NCBI GenBank assembly: GCA_900555525.1
Contig: USLP01000010.1
Coordinates: 1 to 13,731, forward strand
Direction of reading: 5' to 3'
Length of the DNA stretch: 13,731 nucleotides
Source: an uncultured Eubacteriales bacterium
GTDB taxonomy: Bacteria; Bacillota; Clostridia; UMGS1840
Shown here: piece by piece, positions 7,247 through 13,678 of the stretch
Position numbering within the stretch: the stretch's first letter is position 1
Layout of the letters: each line of letters begins with the position of its first letter
Notes under the pieces: model-generated
The model's database searches: none
The model's input: only the letters and a program-made list of their open reading frames with translations
What the model was told of the DNA's origin: nothing
Program-made: the position numbers and the translations under genes

Positions 7247-7423
7247 ACTCATAAGAAAGGAAGATTAACGTGAACTTTCACGTTAATGCTGCAGTTATAG
7301 CAACCCGTATGCCTAATCTTAAGAAACGCACATGGGTAAAAATCTCTTATTATTCCTTGCCCTGCGGTAAGAGGTTTTTAATAATTGTTTGTGCCGGCGC
7401 AGGGCGACGGAAGGGAGATTTTT
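7220..7423 (+). ncRNA. Structured 5' leader, candidate cis-regulatory RNA of unknown class
   Basis: This stretch of about 200 nt holds several nested helices. A 7-bp closing pair joins AAGATTA (7261-7267) to TAATCTT (7314-7320). Inside it is an 11-bp perfect inverted repeat (7264-7274 with 7277-7287), which competes with the closing pair for three bases. ACCCGTATG (7303-7311) can pair with CACATGGGT (7329-7337). A terminator-like hairpin follows at 7338-7379. The loop of that hairpin can pair with 7398-7412, next to the peptidase ribosome site. I compared it by eye with TPP, SAM, purine, glycine, T-box and ZTP consensus features and saw no match. It could instead be a protein operator or an untidy leader. 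Confidence 0.4.
7338..7379 (+). terminator. Possible leader terminator/attenuator hairpin
   Basis: AAAAATCTCTTA (7338-7349) pairs with TAAGAGGTTTTT (7368-7379). In RNA all twelve positions pair, one of them as U-G. The loop is 18 nt, and the T-run on the 3' arm suits transcription termination about 45 bases before the peptidase gene. The stem is AT-rich and the loop is long, so strength is uncertain. Confidence 0.45.
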
Positions 7424-8671
7424 ATGGATTTTGATATGGGAAACTTTATTGGGGATTTGGGACATCTGATTGCCATAAAAAGCGTTAAAGGCAACTGCGG
7501 AGAAATATCGGACGAATATCCGCTCGGAAAGGGAATTGCAGACGCTCTGAAATATCTCTTGTCGCTTGGTGAAAAATTCGGAATGAAAACGAAAAATCTT
7601 GATAACTACTGCGGTTATATTGAAATCGGCGAAGGAGAAAAGCTTTTGGGAATACTTGTTCATGCCGATACTGTTGATGCAGGCGACAACTGGACGCACG
7701 CTCCCTTTATGCTTACCTTAGACGGTGATAAAATTTACGGCAGAGGCATCGCTGATGATAAGGGCGGCGCTCTTATCACACTTTACGCAATGAAGTATCT
7801 GAAGGAAAATAATCTTATAAAGGATAAAAGGGTGCGCCTTATTATAGGCGGTGATGAGGAATCGGGCGAATGGGAATGTATAAAACGCTATAAAAAAACC
7901 GAAGAAATCCCCGATATAGCCTTTTCGCCCGACGGTCATTACCCCGTCATTTATGCGGAAAAGGGAATACTTAAGATAAAAATTTCAAAGGAAAATGACG
8001 ATAAAGAATTTGTATTTTCGGGCGGAAAAACAGTTAATGCCGTACCTGATTTTGCGGAATGTACATACAGAGGGAAAAACTATACCGAAAAAGGAAAAAC
8101 GGCTCATTCCATGAAACCGTATATGGGAGTAAACGCTGTTCTAAATCTTGGGAAACAGCTTGAAACAAACGGTATTTCAAACAGCTTTACAAAACTTCTC
8201 GCAAGCGCAAATCCGACTGACTGGGATATAGCCTTCTGTGACAGACCGTCGGGAGAGCTTACGGTTAATCCGTCTGTTGCAAAGGTTCACGGTCGTGAAA
8301 ATTACCTTATATGCGATATTCGCTATCCCGTAACGTGCAGTGCAGATGAAATTATGGAAGCTATTAACAAAAAGGTGTCGAAGCTTGGTTATAAGGCGGA
8401 GGGCTTAAATCATCAAAAACCGCTTTACATCGAAAAAGATTCACATCTTATATCAACCCTGCTTTCGGTTTATAACGAAATAACAGGGGAGGATGCAAAG
8501 CCTGTTTCTATGGGCGGCGGTACATATGCCCGCGCATTTCCGAATGCCGCCGCATTCGGAACACATTTTCCCGATACGGAATCGGTAGAGCATCAGCCCG
8601 ATGAATATTGGAAAATTTCAGATATAGAAAAGAATTTTAAAATATTGTCCGAAGCAATAAAAAGACTGTAA
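7424..8671 (+). CDS. M20-family metallopeptidase, PepV/Sapep-like dipeptidase
   Basis: This is probably a cytoplasmic two-metal dipeptidase that cleaves short peptides. The ATG at 7424 is chosen because AAGGGAG lies at 7411-7417; the in-frame TTG at 7385 has no ribosome site. The product is 415 aa, somewhat shorter than the usual 440-470 for PepV/Sapep. Metal and catalytic residues expected for M20 enzymes are visible: H80 and D82 in VHADTVDAG, the D111-D112 pair in GRGIADDKGG, E145-E146 in GDEESGEWEC, D170 in FSPDGHYP, and H381 in FGTHFPD. GKTAHS (residues 225-230) belongs to the lid/dimerisation domain. All catalytic positions are present, so it should be active. It follows a structured leader with its own promoter and precedes an AraC gene by 15 bases, forming a likely two-gene operon. 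Exact substrate is not predictable. Confidence 0.92.
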   Translation: MDFDMGNFIGDLGHLIAIKSVKGNCGEISDEYPLGKGIADALKYLLSLGEKFGMKTKNLDNYCGYIEIGEGEKLLGILVHADTVDAGDNWTHAPFMLTLDGDKIYGRGIADDKGGALITLYAMKYLKENNLIKDKRVRLIIGGDEESGEWECIKRYKKTEEIPDIAFSPDGHYPVIYAEKGILKIKISKENDDKEFVFSGGKTVNAVPDFAECTYRGKNYTEKGKTAHSMKPYMGVNAVLNLGKQLETNGISNSFTKLLASANPTDWDIAFCDRPSGELTVNPSVAKVHGRENYLICDIRYPVTCSADEIMEAINKKVSKLGYKAEGLNHQKPLYIEKDSHLISTLLSVYNEITGEDAKPVSMGGGTYARAFPNAAAFGTHFPDTESVEHQPDEYWKISDIEKNFKILSEAIKRL

Positions 8672-8686
8672 AAACGGAGGATAAAC

Positions 8687-9508
8687 GTGGATTTTATAAC
8701 GCTTGACGAAATCAAAGATTTCGGGCTTAATACCTCTACAATGGAATTTGCCCCGACTATACCGCCTCATTTTCATAATCATTATGAAATACTTTATTTT
8801 ATAAAGGGAGACGCTTATTATATGGTCGAGGGTAACAACTATGCACTTACGGAAGGGGATTTGCTTATTACAAATCCGCGTGAGCTTCATTGTCCTGTCT
8901 TTAAGTCAAAAAACGAATATAAAAGAACGGTTATCACAATTAAACCGTCTTTTCTGTCTGATTTTATTACGGAAAAATACAGTCCGTTTTATGCGCTTGA
9001 TAAAAGAAATTTGGGTTCGCAAAACAGAATACCCTGCGAAATTGTGAAAAAATACAACCTTCATGAAAAAATCACAATGCTTGAGTATTATTATAAGGGG
9101 AATCTTCGGGAATCCGAAATTATGATTAAAACATATCTTATTCAGCTGTTGGTTGCGCTTAATAATATCGTTCTTCAAGAAAATCCGCTCGGAAAAACAA
9201 GTAATATCGATATAGTCTTGCAGTATATAAACAGACATCTGACGGATAAACTGACGCTTTTGTCCCTTGAAAAAGAATTTCATTTAAGCAAATATCATAT
9301 CGCCCATTCTTTTAAAGAGAAAACGGGGCTTACCATAATGGAATACATAACGAAAAAAAGGCTTGTGCTTGCAAAAGAAATGATTTTGGACGGCGTATCG
9401 CTTAATGAAGCGGCAGAAAAGGTCGGTTTTTCCGATTACTCCAACTTTTACCGCTCGCTTAAAAAGGCAATGGGAGTTTCGCCGAAAGATTTAAGAAAGC
9501 TGGTATAG
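8687..9508 (+). CDS. AraC-family transcriptional regulator (cupin plus HTH)
   Basis: The start is GTG at 8687 with CGGAGG at 8675-8680. The 273-aa product has an N-terminal cupin-like sensing domain (about residues 20-95, with H28, H30 and H32 in PHFHNHYE and the segment EGDLLITNPRELH). The C-terminal AraC/XylS double helix-turn-helix domain spans about residues 172-273 and ends in the family signature AAEKVGFSDYSNFYRSLKKAMGVSPKDLRK. It should be a cytoplasmic DNA-binding protein responding to a small ligand, often a sugar. It lies 15 bases after the dipeptidase gene and is probably co-transcribed with it. Whether it controls the dipeptidase, itself or a distant transporter cannot be seen. 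A strong hairpin follows the stop. Confidence 0.93.
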   Translation: MDFITLDEIKDFGLNTSTMEFAPTIPPHFHNHYEILYFIKGDAYYMVEGNNYALTEGDLLITNPRELHCPVFKSKNEYKRTVITIKPSFLSDFITEKYSPFYALDKRNLGSQNRIPCEIVKKYNLHEKITMLEYYYKGNLRESEIMIKTYLIQLLVALNNIVLQENPLGKTSNIDIVLQYINRHLTDKLTLLSLEKEFHLSKYHIAHSFKEKTGLTIMEYITKKRLVLAKEMILDGVSLNEAAEKVGFSDYSNFYRSLKKAMGVSPKDLRKLV

Positions 9509-9510
9509 CA

Positions 9511-9540
9511 AAAGGGAGGGGAATAACCCCTCCTTTTATT
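9511..9540. terminator. Bidirectional terminator between convergent operons
   Basis: A GGAGGGG/CCCCTCC stem (9515-9521 with 9527-9533) with an AATAA loop is flanked by an A-tract on the left and a T-tract on the right. It can therefore end both the plus-strand AraC transcript and the minus-strand DUF4364 transcript, whose stop codon lies at 9536-9538 inside it. Confidence 0.85.
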
Positions 9541-10081
9541 CTGCATTCAAGAATATATCGTTAATTTCGTTGTTGATGGTTTTAAAGAGCCTTGCCGCAT
9601 TGTTTTTTAAATAAGTGCATACTCCCGGCGCAATTTCACGGTGCGGAACCAAAACATCTATGCCGAATTGCTCAATGCCGTTTTCATAAACTTTCATGCT
9701 TGCAAGAAATTCATCGCCTTCGGGTGTGAAATCCGCAATAACATCAGTAATTGGTTCTTCGCTTTTAAGCTGTTTCTTCACACTGTCGGAAAGACGTTTT
9801 TTTATTACAAGCGGTATTTTATAATCAAAATATCCTATATCTCTTTTTCCCGAATCGGTAAGTCTGTAAAGATATTCGCCGTTTTCCTTAAATCCGTAAA
9901 ACTCACCTCGTTTGACAAGTTCGTAAAGATTAAATTGAAGTTCAAAGAAATTCACTTCATTGTTTTCCGTTACGCATTGCGTAAGAATAGCGTTTGTAAT
10001 CGGTTTTTTATATTCGTTTGCCGTATACATCAACATAAGCCGCATTGAAAAGTCCTCGCTGTAAAATTTTTCGTATGCCAT
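9536..10081 (-). CDS. DUF4364-family protein (winged-helix-like)
   Basis: The 181-aa product begins MAYEKFYSEDFSMRLMLMYTANEYKKPITNAILTQCVTE. This is the typical opening of DUF4364 proteins, where a helical segment followed by 'xPITNxxLxxxVxE' forms a winged-helix-like N-terminal fold. The segment FFELQFNLYELVKRGEFYGFKENGEYLYRLTDSGK (about residues 45-79) continues that fold, with 'YxLTxxGxxxIxYF' as the wing. The C-terminal half is alpha/beta and not recognised. The family is common in Clostridia and lacks a proven function; a DNA-binding role is inferred from the fold only. Its ATG shares one base with the TGA of the AraC gene upstream (TGATG), so the two are probably translated together and may act in the same response. 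No membrane segment or signal peptide. Confidence 0.85.
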   Translation of the reverse strand: MAYEKFYSEDFSMRLMLMYTANEYKKPITNAILTQCVTENNEVNFFELQFNLYELVKRGEFYGFKENGEYLYRLTDSGKRDIGYFDYKIPLVIKKRLSDSVKKQLKSEEPITDVIADFTPEGDEFLASMKVYENGIEQFGIDVLVPHREIAPGVCTYLKNNAARLFKTINNEINDIFLNAE

Positions 10082-10944
10082 CAGTCATTTTTCTCCTTCC
10101 TCATTATATACTGCTTCGGCGGTACACCGACTATTTTTCTGAATGTTCTTATAAAATGCGAATAATCGTTAAAGCCGCATTTCTCGCAGGTTTCTTTTAC
10201 GTCATAACCCTCGCTTAAAAATCTTTTTGCCTCCGCAATACGTCTTAAAATTATATAATTCACTACGGTTGTCCCCGTTTGTTTTTTGAAAATTCTGCAA
10301 AGATGATTTTTTGAAACAAAGTGGACAAGTGAAATTTCGTCAAGTGAAATTTCTTCGAGTAAATGTTCGTTTATATATTCGACAACACTGTGTACAAGGC
10401 TGTTTCCGCTGTACGGAGCGTCTGTACTGTCGTTTGATGCGGAAAGTATACAGCGGTTTATGAGAACAAGAGCCTCCACGGCGGCAACATTGCATAAAAC
10501 GTCATCACCGTATTTTTCGTTTTCTTTAAGACTTTCAAAAAGCGTTATAAGCTTTTTTGCCTGTTCCGGTGTGAGCGTTGCTTTTTTTCGCATATTTTTT
10601 CCGTAAAAGCAAGCGGATAGGTCCGTCTGCGGTGTGGAATTTAAAAGGCAAAACTGCGGATGAATCTTAAAAACATAACGCTTGCAGAAATTATCTCCGT
10701 TTTCCGTCATTTTATGTATTTCAAACTGATTGACAACAAAAAGGTCGTTTTCGTTAGCTTCGTAGACCGATTCGCCAATCATAAATTTATGGTTGTTTGA
10801 TAAACACAAAAGCGCCTCACAGCAATCGTGTATATGCATATTTTTAATTTGTTCCTCACGGTCGGAATAAAAAAGAGCATACGTTTTCGTGCTGATACAT
10901 TCGTCCGTACCGTCTTGGGTGAAGTCCGTAAAATATTTTGCCAC
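10081..10944 (-). CDS. AraC-family transcriptional regulator, second copy
   Basis: The start is GTG at 10944, with an AGGAG ribosome site at 10960-10956, slightly far (11 bases). The 287-aa product has an N-terminal cupin-type domain (about residues 20-95, with HIHD at 37-40 and NENDLFVVNQFEIHK). The C-terminal AraC double HTH spans about residues 182-283, with ISLVHFVSKNHLCRIFKKQTG and the signature CEKCGFNDYSHFIRTFRKIVGVPPKQY. It shares architecture but little sequence with the plus-strand AraC at 8,687, so they are not a recent duplication. It leads a minus-strand operon with the DUF4364 gene from a good promoter at 10983-11011, divergent from the sugar-acid kinase gene. Divergent placement makes the kinase a candidate target, by inference only. 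Confidence 0.92.
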   Translation of the reverse strand: MAKYFTDFTQDGTDECISTKTYALFYSDREEQIKNMHIHDCCEALLCLSNNHKFMIGESVYEANENDLFVVNQFEIHKMTENGDNFCKRYVFKIHPQFCLLNSTPQTDLSACFYGKNMRKKATLTPEQAKKLITLFESLKENEKYGDDVLCNVAAVEALVLINRCILSASNDSTDAPYSGNSLVHSVVEYINEHLLEEISLDEISLVHFVSKNHLCRIFKKQTGTTVVNYIILRRIAEAKRFLSEGYDVKETCEKCGFNDYSHFIRTFRKIVGVPPKQYIMRKEKND

Positions 10945-10982
10945 AAGCTCTCACACTCCTAAAATTATGTTGCATTTTTATT

Positions 10983-11011
10983 ATTATAACATATATTTCC
11001 GAAAAAATCAA
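10983..11011 (-). promoter_or_regulatory. Promoter of the AraC/DUF4364 operon
   Basis: On the minus strand, TTGATT (11011-11006) and TATAAT (10988-10983) are separated by 17 bp. TG at the extended -10 position (TGTTATAAT) strengthens it. The predicted start is near 10,976. Confidence 0.7.
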
Positions 11012-11040
11012 GATGTGCATAAAAAAAGTTTAAAAAGAAC

Positions 11041-11069
11041 AAGACATTGCATAAATTTTGTAGTATAAT
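11041..11069 (+). promoter_or_regulatory. Promoter of the kdgK-like gene
   Basis: TATAAT at 11064-11069 is perfect, and AAGACA at 11041-11046 is a weak -35 at 17 bp. The weak -35 would suit an activator-dependent promoter. About 50 bases separate it from the divergent minus-strand promoter. Confidence 0.55.
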
Positions 11070-11103
11070 ATAATTAACAAATGTTTTGAAAGGAATTGAT
11101 AAA

Positions 11104-12177
11104 ATGAAAAAGGTTGTAACATTCGGCGAAATAATGTTAAGATTATCAGCCCCTAACAAAGAGAAAATCTCGCAATGTGAGATTTTTGAAAAAAATGCCG
11201 CAGGCTCGGAGCTTAACGTTGCGTCGATGCTTGAGGCTCCTTTTGGCGGCGGTGAGGCAAACGTTGCCGTATCGCTCGCAAACTTCGGCATGGATACGGC
11301 TTTTGTAACCGTTTTGCCCGATAACGATATTTCAAAGGCTTGCTTGAGAGAATTGAGAGGCTTCGGAGTGGACGTTTCAAATATTACATACGGAGACGGC
11401 AGATTTGGTATATACTATTTGGAATCGGGGGCAAACCAGCGTCCGTCAAAAGTAATTTATGACAGAGCGTATTCAGCAATTTCACTTGCAAAGCCTGACG
11501 CTGTCGATTTCAAAAAAGCGTTTGGTGATGCTTCATGGTTCCATATCACGGGCATAACTCCCGCAATTTCGGATAGTGCGGCCGAATTGTCGCTTATCGC
11601 AGTAAAAACCGCAAAAGAAATGGGACTTACGGTTTCGTGCGACTTAAACTTCAGAAAAAATCTTTGGAAGTACGGCAAAGAAGCTAAAGAGGTTATGCGT
11701 GAGCTTACAAAATATGTTGACGTTATAATTGCCAACGAAGAGGATTGCCAGAAATCCTTGGGAATAGAAAATAACCAAAAGGTTGAAAGCGGTGAGCTTG
11801 ATACAAAGAAATATGAAGAGCTTGCGAAAAAAGTTCTTTCGGAATATCCCAACGCGCAGAAGATTGCGATTACATTAAGAGAATCAAAATCTGCTAGCCA
11901 TAACAATTGGTCGGCGTGCATATATAACAGAAATGAATTTTATGTTTCCAAAAAATACGAAATCAAAAATATCGTAGACAGAGTAGGCGGCGGCGACAGC
12001 TTTGCGGGAGGACTTATCTACGGTCTCAATAACTTTGATACAGACGCACAAGCGCTTGAATTTGCGGTAAGCGCAAGCTGTCTCAAACATTCCATAGGCG
12101 GAGACTTCAACAGAGTAAGCGTTTCCGAGGTTACGGCTCTCATGGGCGGCGACGGAAGCGGACGTGTTCAAAGATAA
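11104..12177 (+). CDS. kdgK: PfkB-family sugar kinase, likely 2-keto-3-deoxygluconate kinase
   Basis: It probably phosphorylates 2-keto-3-deoxygluconate to KDPG in hexuronate or pectin breakdown, in the cytoplasm. The ATG at 11104 is preceded by GAAAGGA at 11088-11094; an upstream TTG in frame lacks a ribosome site. The product is 357 aa. [12 protein letters not shown] (4-15), [27 protein letters not shown] (48-74) and [27 protein letters not shown] (101-127) are typical of KDG kinases. The PfkB ATP/anion-hole motif DRVGGGDSF (292-300) includes the presumed catalytic D298. Residues about 31-46 ([16 protein letters not shown]) look like an insertion in front of GGGEANVA. No KDPG aldolase or uronate isomerase gene lies in the window, so the pathway assignment rests on sequence type; a related ketose or ribose-type kinase is possible. 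Its TAA abuts the stop of the crp-like gene. Confidence 0.82.
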   Translation: MKKVVTFGEIMLRLSAPNKEKISQCEIFEKNAAGSELNVASMLEAPFGGGEANVAVSLANFGMDTAFVTVLPDNDISKACLRELRGFGVDVSNITYGDGRFGIYYLESGANQRPSKVIYDRAYSAISLAKPDAVDFKKAFGDASWFHITGITPAISDSAAELSLIAVKTAKEMGLTVSCDLNFRKNLWKYGKEAKEVMRELTKYVDVIIANEEDCQKSLGIENNQKVESGELDTKKYEELAKKVLSEYPNAQKIAITLRESKSASHNNWSACIYNRNEFYVSKKYEIKNIVDRVGGGDSFAGGLIYGLNNFDTDAQALEFAVSASCLKHSIGGDFNRVSVSEVTALMGGDGSGRVQR

Positions 12178-12840
12178 TTATAACAATTTAAATTTATTTT
12201 TATGAAAATCAATAAGCCCCTCGTTTTTCATTTTGGAAAGTTCGGCGGATAGGGCGCTCCTGTCTGCCGAGAGAAAATCAGCCATTTCCTGGCGGTTAAA
12301 CGGAATTTCAAACGAGGAGCTTTTTTTGTGCATTGCTTCATCGGAAAGGTAAGAAAGTATTTTTTCTCTTATGCTTCTCTGTGATAAATAGCCGTTTTTC
12401 TTCGCAAGCGTTTGATTTTTTTCAGAAAGCAATTCCGTTAGATTTTCTATAAACTTAATATCACAGGCAGAAATTTTTTCATCGTTTTGTAAATTAAAAA
12501 TATTCTTGAAATTCAAGAGTATTATTTCACTATCACGTACGGCAAGTGCATTGTTTGCCGTGTTTGTGTTAATTCCCAAAGCATAAGATTCACCGAAAAT
12601 TCCGTTGACGTCGATTTTGTTTAAAATATTTAAGTTTCCCCAGTAATCCTCACGGCAAATATGAACTTCGCCCGACATGATTATTCCCGCATTTGTGATT
12701 TTATCACCCGAATGAAATATATATTCGCCTTTTTTATATTGTTTTTTTCGTGCCGAAAGCTTTTTCAGTATGCTCTCAATTTCATTTTCATTAAGACCGT
12801 GAAAAAGGCGAATTTTAAAAATATCAAAAATTTCTTTCAT
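12178..12840 (-). CDS. Crp/Fnr-family transcriptional regulator (HcpR-like context)
   Basis: The start is ATG at 12840 with AAAGAGGA just before it on the minus strand. The 220-aa product has a cyclic-nucleotide-binding fold (about residues 12-125, with YKKGEYIFHSGDKITNAGIIMSGEVHI) and a long central helix. A C-terminal winged helix follows (about 150-218), with FNRQEMADFLSADRSALSAELSKMKNEGLI as the recognition region. The FNR-type N-terminal cysteine cluster is missing; only two scattered cysteines (C62, C126) are present, so it is not a classical FNR oxygen sensor. It is divergent from a ferredoxin-like gene. In many anaerobes, that pairing of a Crp/Fnr regulator with a ferredoxin and often the hybrid cluster protein gene hcp is the nitrosative-stress HcpR arrangement. 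hcp is not visible here, so the role is inferred. Confidence 0.9.
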   Translation of the reverse strand: MKEIFDIFKIRLFHGLNENEIESILKKLSARKKQYKKGEYIFHSGDKITNAGIIMSGEVHICREDYWGNLNILNKIDVNGIFGESYALGINTNTANNALAVRDSEIILLNFKNIFNLQNDEKISACDIKFIENLTELLSEKNQTLAKKNGYLSQRSIREKILSYLSDEAMHKKSSSFEIPFNRQEMADFLSADRSALSAELSKMKNEGLIDFHKNKFKLL

Positions 12841-12853
12841 TTTTTCCTCTTTC

Positions 12854-12867
12854 GTTGTAAAAACAAC
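12854..12867. promoter_or_regulatory. Palindromic operator candidate GTTGT-N4-ACAAC
   Basis: GTTGT (12854-12858) and ACAAC (12863-12867) form a perfect inverted repeat with a 4-bp spacer, the size expected for a Crp/Fnr dimer site. It lies just downstream of the predicted start of the crp-like transcript. It is also centred about 41.5 bp before the predicted start of the ferredoxin transcript. Confidence 0.55.
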
Positions 12868-12882
12868 AGATTTTTTTATTTA

Positions 12883-12911
12883 ATTATAATATAATATACC
12901 CGTAAAGTCAA
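12883..12911 (-). promoter_or_regulatory. Promoter of the Crp/Fnr-family gene
   Basis: On the minus strand, TTGACT (12911-12906) and TATAAT (12888-12883) are 17 bp apart, predicting a start near 12,876. The leader of about 35 nt contains the GTTGT-N4-ACAAC palindrome, which would let the regulator block its own transcription. Confidence 0.75.
12890..12895 (+). promoter_or_regulatory. -10 box of the ferredoxin gene, without a recognisable -35
   Basis: TATAAT at 12890-12895 has no -35-like hexamer 17 bp upstream (CAGATT), as in many activator-dependent promoters. A second overlapping TATAAT at 12885-12890 is an alternative. This core shares bases with the divergent crp promoter, so the two transcripts may compete. 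Confidence 0.5.
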
Positions 12912-12941
12912 TAAAAAATAGAAAAAAGGAGATAAAAAATT

Positions 12942-13637
12942 ATGATAAGAAGAATAATTCATATAAATGAAGAAAAATGCAACGGCTGCGGTGCGTGCGT
13001 TCATGCCTGCCACGAGGGAGCGATTGAGCTTATAAACGGTAAAGCCGTTTTGACAAGCGACAGCTATTGCGACGGACTCGGTGATTGTCTGCCGTCATGT
13101 CCCACAGGGGCAATAACGTTTGAGGAGAGGGAAGCGGCGGCTTATGACGAGGCTGCTGTGGAAAAAAACAAACGTGCAAAAGAAAAGCTTCCGTGCGGAT
13201 GTGCGGGAACACACGTTCATAAAATCGACAGAAAATCCGATTGCTGTCATACCGAGGAACAGCATCATATCGAAAGCCGACTATCACAATGGCCTGTTCA
13301 GATTAAGCTTGTGCCTGTGAATGCACCTTATTTTGATGGGGCAAAGTTGCTCATTGCGGCAGACTGTACCGCCTATGCTTATGCAAATTTTCATAAGGAA
13401 TTCATTCGCGGAAAAGTCACTTTGATCGGCTGTCCGAAACTGGATGCAGTGAACTACAGTGAGAAGCTGACGGAGATTCTGCGGAACAACGATATTCAGT
13501 CCGTGACCATTGTGCGCATGGAAGTACCCTGTTGCGGCGGCCTGGAAATGGCGGCAAAAAAGGCTATACAGGACAGCGGAAAGTTTCTGCCCTGGCAGGT
13601 AGTGACCATCGCCATTGATGGAGAGATTCTGGAATAA
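12942..13637 (+). CDS. 4Fe-4S ferredoxin-like protein with cysteine-rich C-terminal domain
   Basis: The ATG at 12942 is preceded by AAAAGGAGA. The 231-aa cytoplasmic protein opens with a ferredoxin domain. C13, C16, C19 and C23 (CNGCGACVHAC) give one complete 4Fe-4S motif. The second motif, CDGLGDCLPSCP (C43, C49, C53), has only three of the usual four cysteines. A linker rich in Cys and His follows (CGCAGTHVHK, CCHTEEQHH, about residues 86-110). The C-terminal domain contains SQWPVQIKLVPVNAPYF, AADCTAYAY, IGCPKLD and VPCCGGLE, which recur in ferredoxin-like proteins found beside Crp/Fnr genes in Clostridia. It is probably an electron carrier or cluster protein for a redox or nitrosative stress response. 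From about base 13,290 codon use changes sharply (the last six leucines are all CTG), so the 3' half may come from another lineage. Confidence 0.85.
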   Translation: MIRRIIHINEEKCNGCGACVHACHEGAIELINGKAVLTSDSYCDGLGDCLPSCPTGAITFEEREAAAYDEAAVEKNKRAKEKLPCGCAGTHVHKIDRKSDCCHTEEQHHIESRLSQWPVQIKLVPVNAPYFDGAKLLIAADCTAYAYANFHKEFIRGKVTLIGCPKLDAVNYSEKLTEILRNNDIQSVTIVRMEVPCCGGLEMAAKKAIQDSGKFLPWQVVTIAIDGEILE

Positions 13638-13678
13638 AATGTTTTTGCTGAAAGCAAGTGTCTGAAAAAGGAGATTGT

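Noticed and set aside
7358..7373. Resemblance of TGCGGTAAGAG to a conserved RNase P RNA segment
   Set aside because: Only this short match is present; the other conserved RNase P regions and the expected length of about 350-400 nt are missing.
7385..7423. Longer M20 peptidase starting at TTG 7385
   Set aside because: The start lacks a ribosome site, whereas AAGGGAG precedes the ATG at 7424, and the extra residues do not resemble M20 N-termini.
11047..11069. TTGCAT at 11047-11052 as the -35 of the kdgK promoter
   Set aside because: The gap to TATAAT is only 11 bp, too short for a sigma-A promoter; AAGACA at 17 bp fits spacing better though it is weak.
12661..12894. Plus-strand 77-aa ORF across the crp start
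   Set aside because: Antisense to the well-supported Crp/Fnr gene and its promoter, and no ribosome site was seen.
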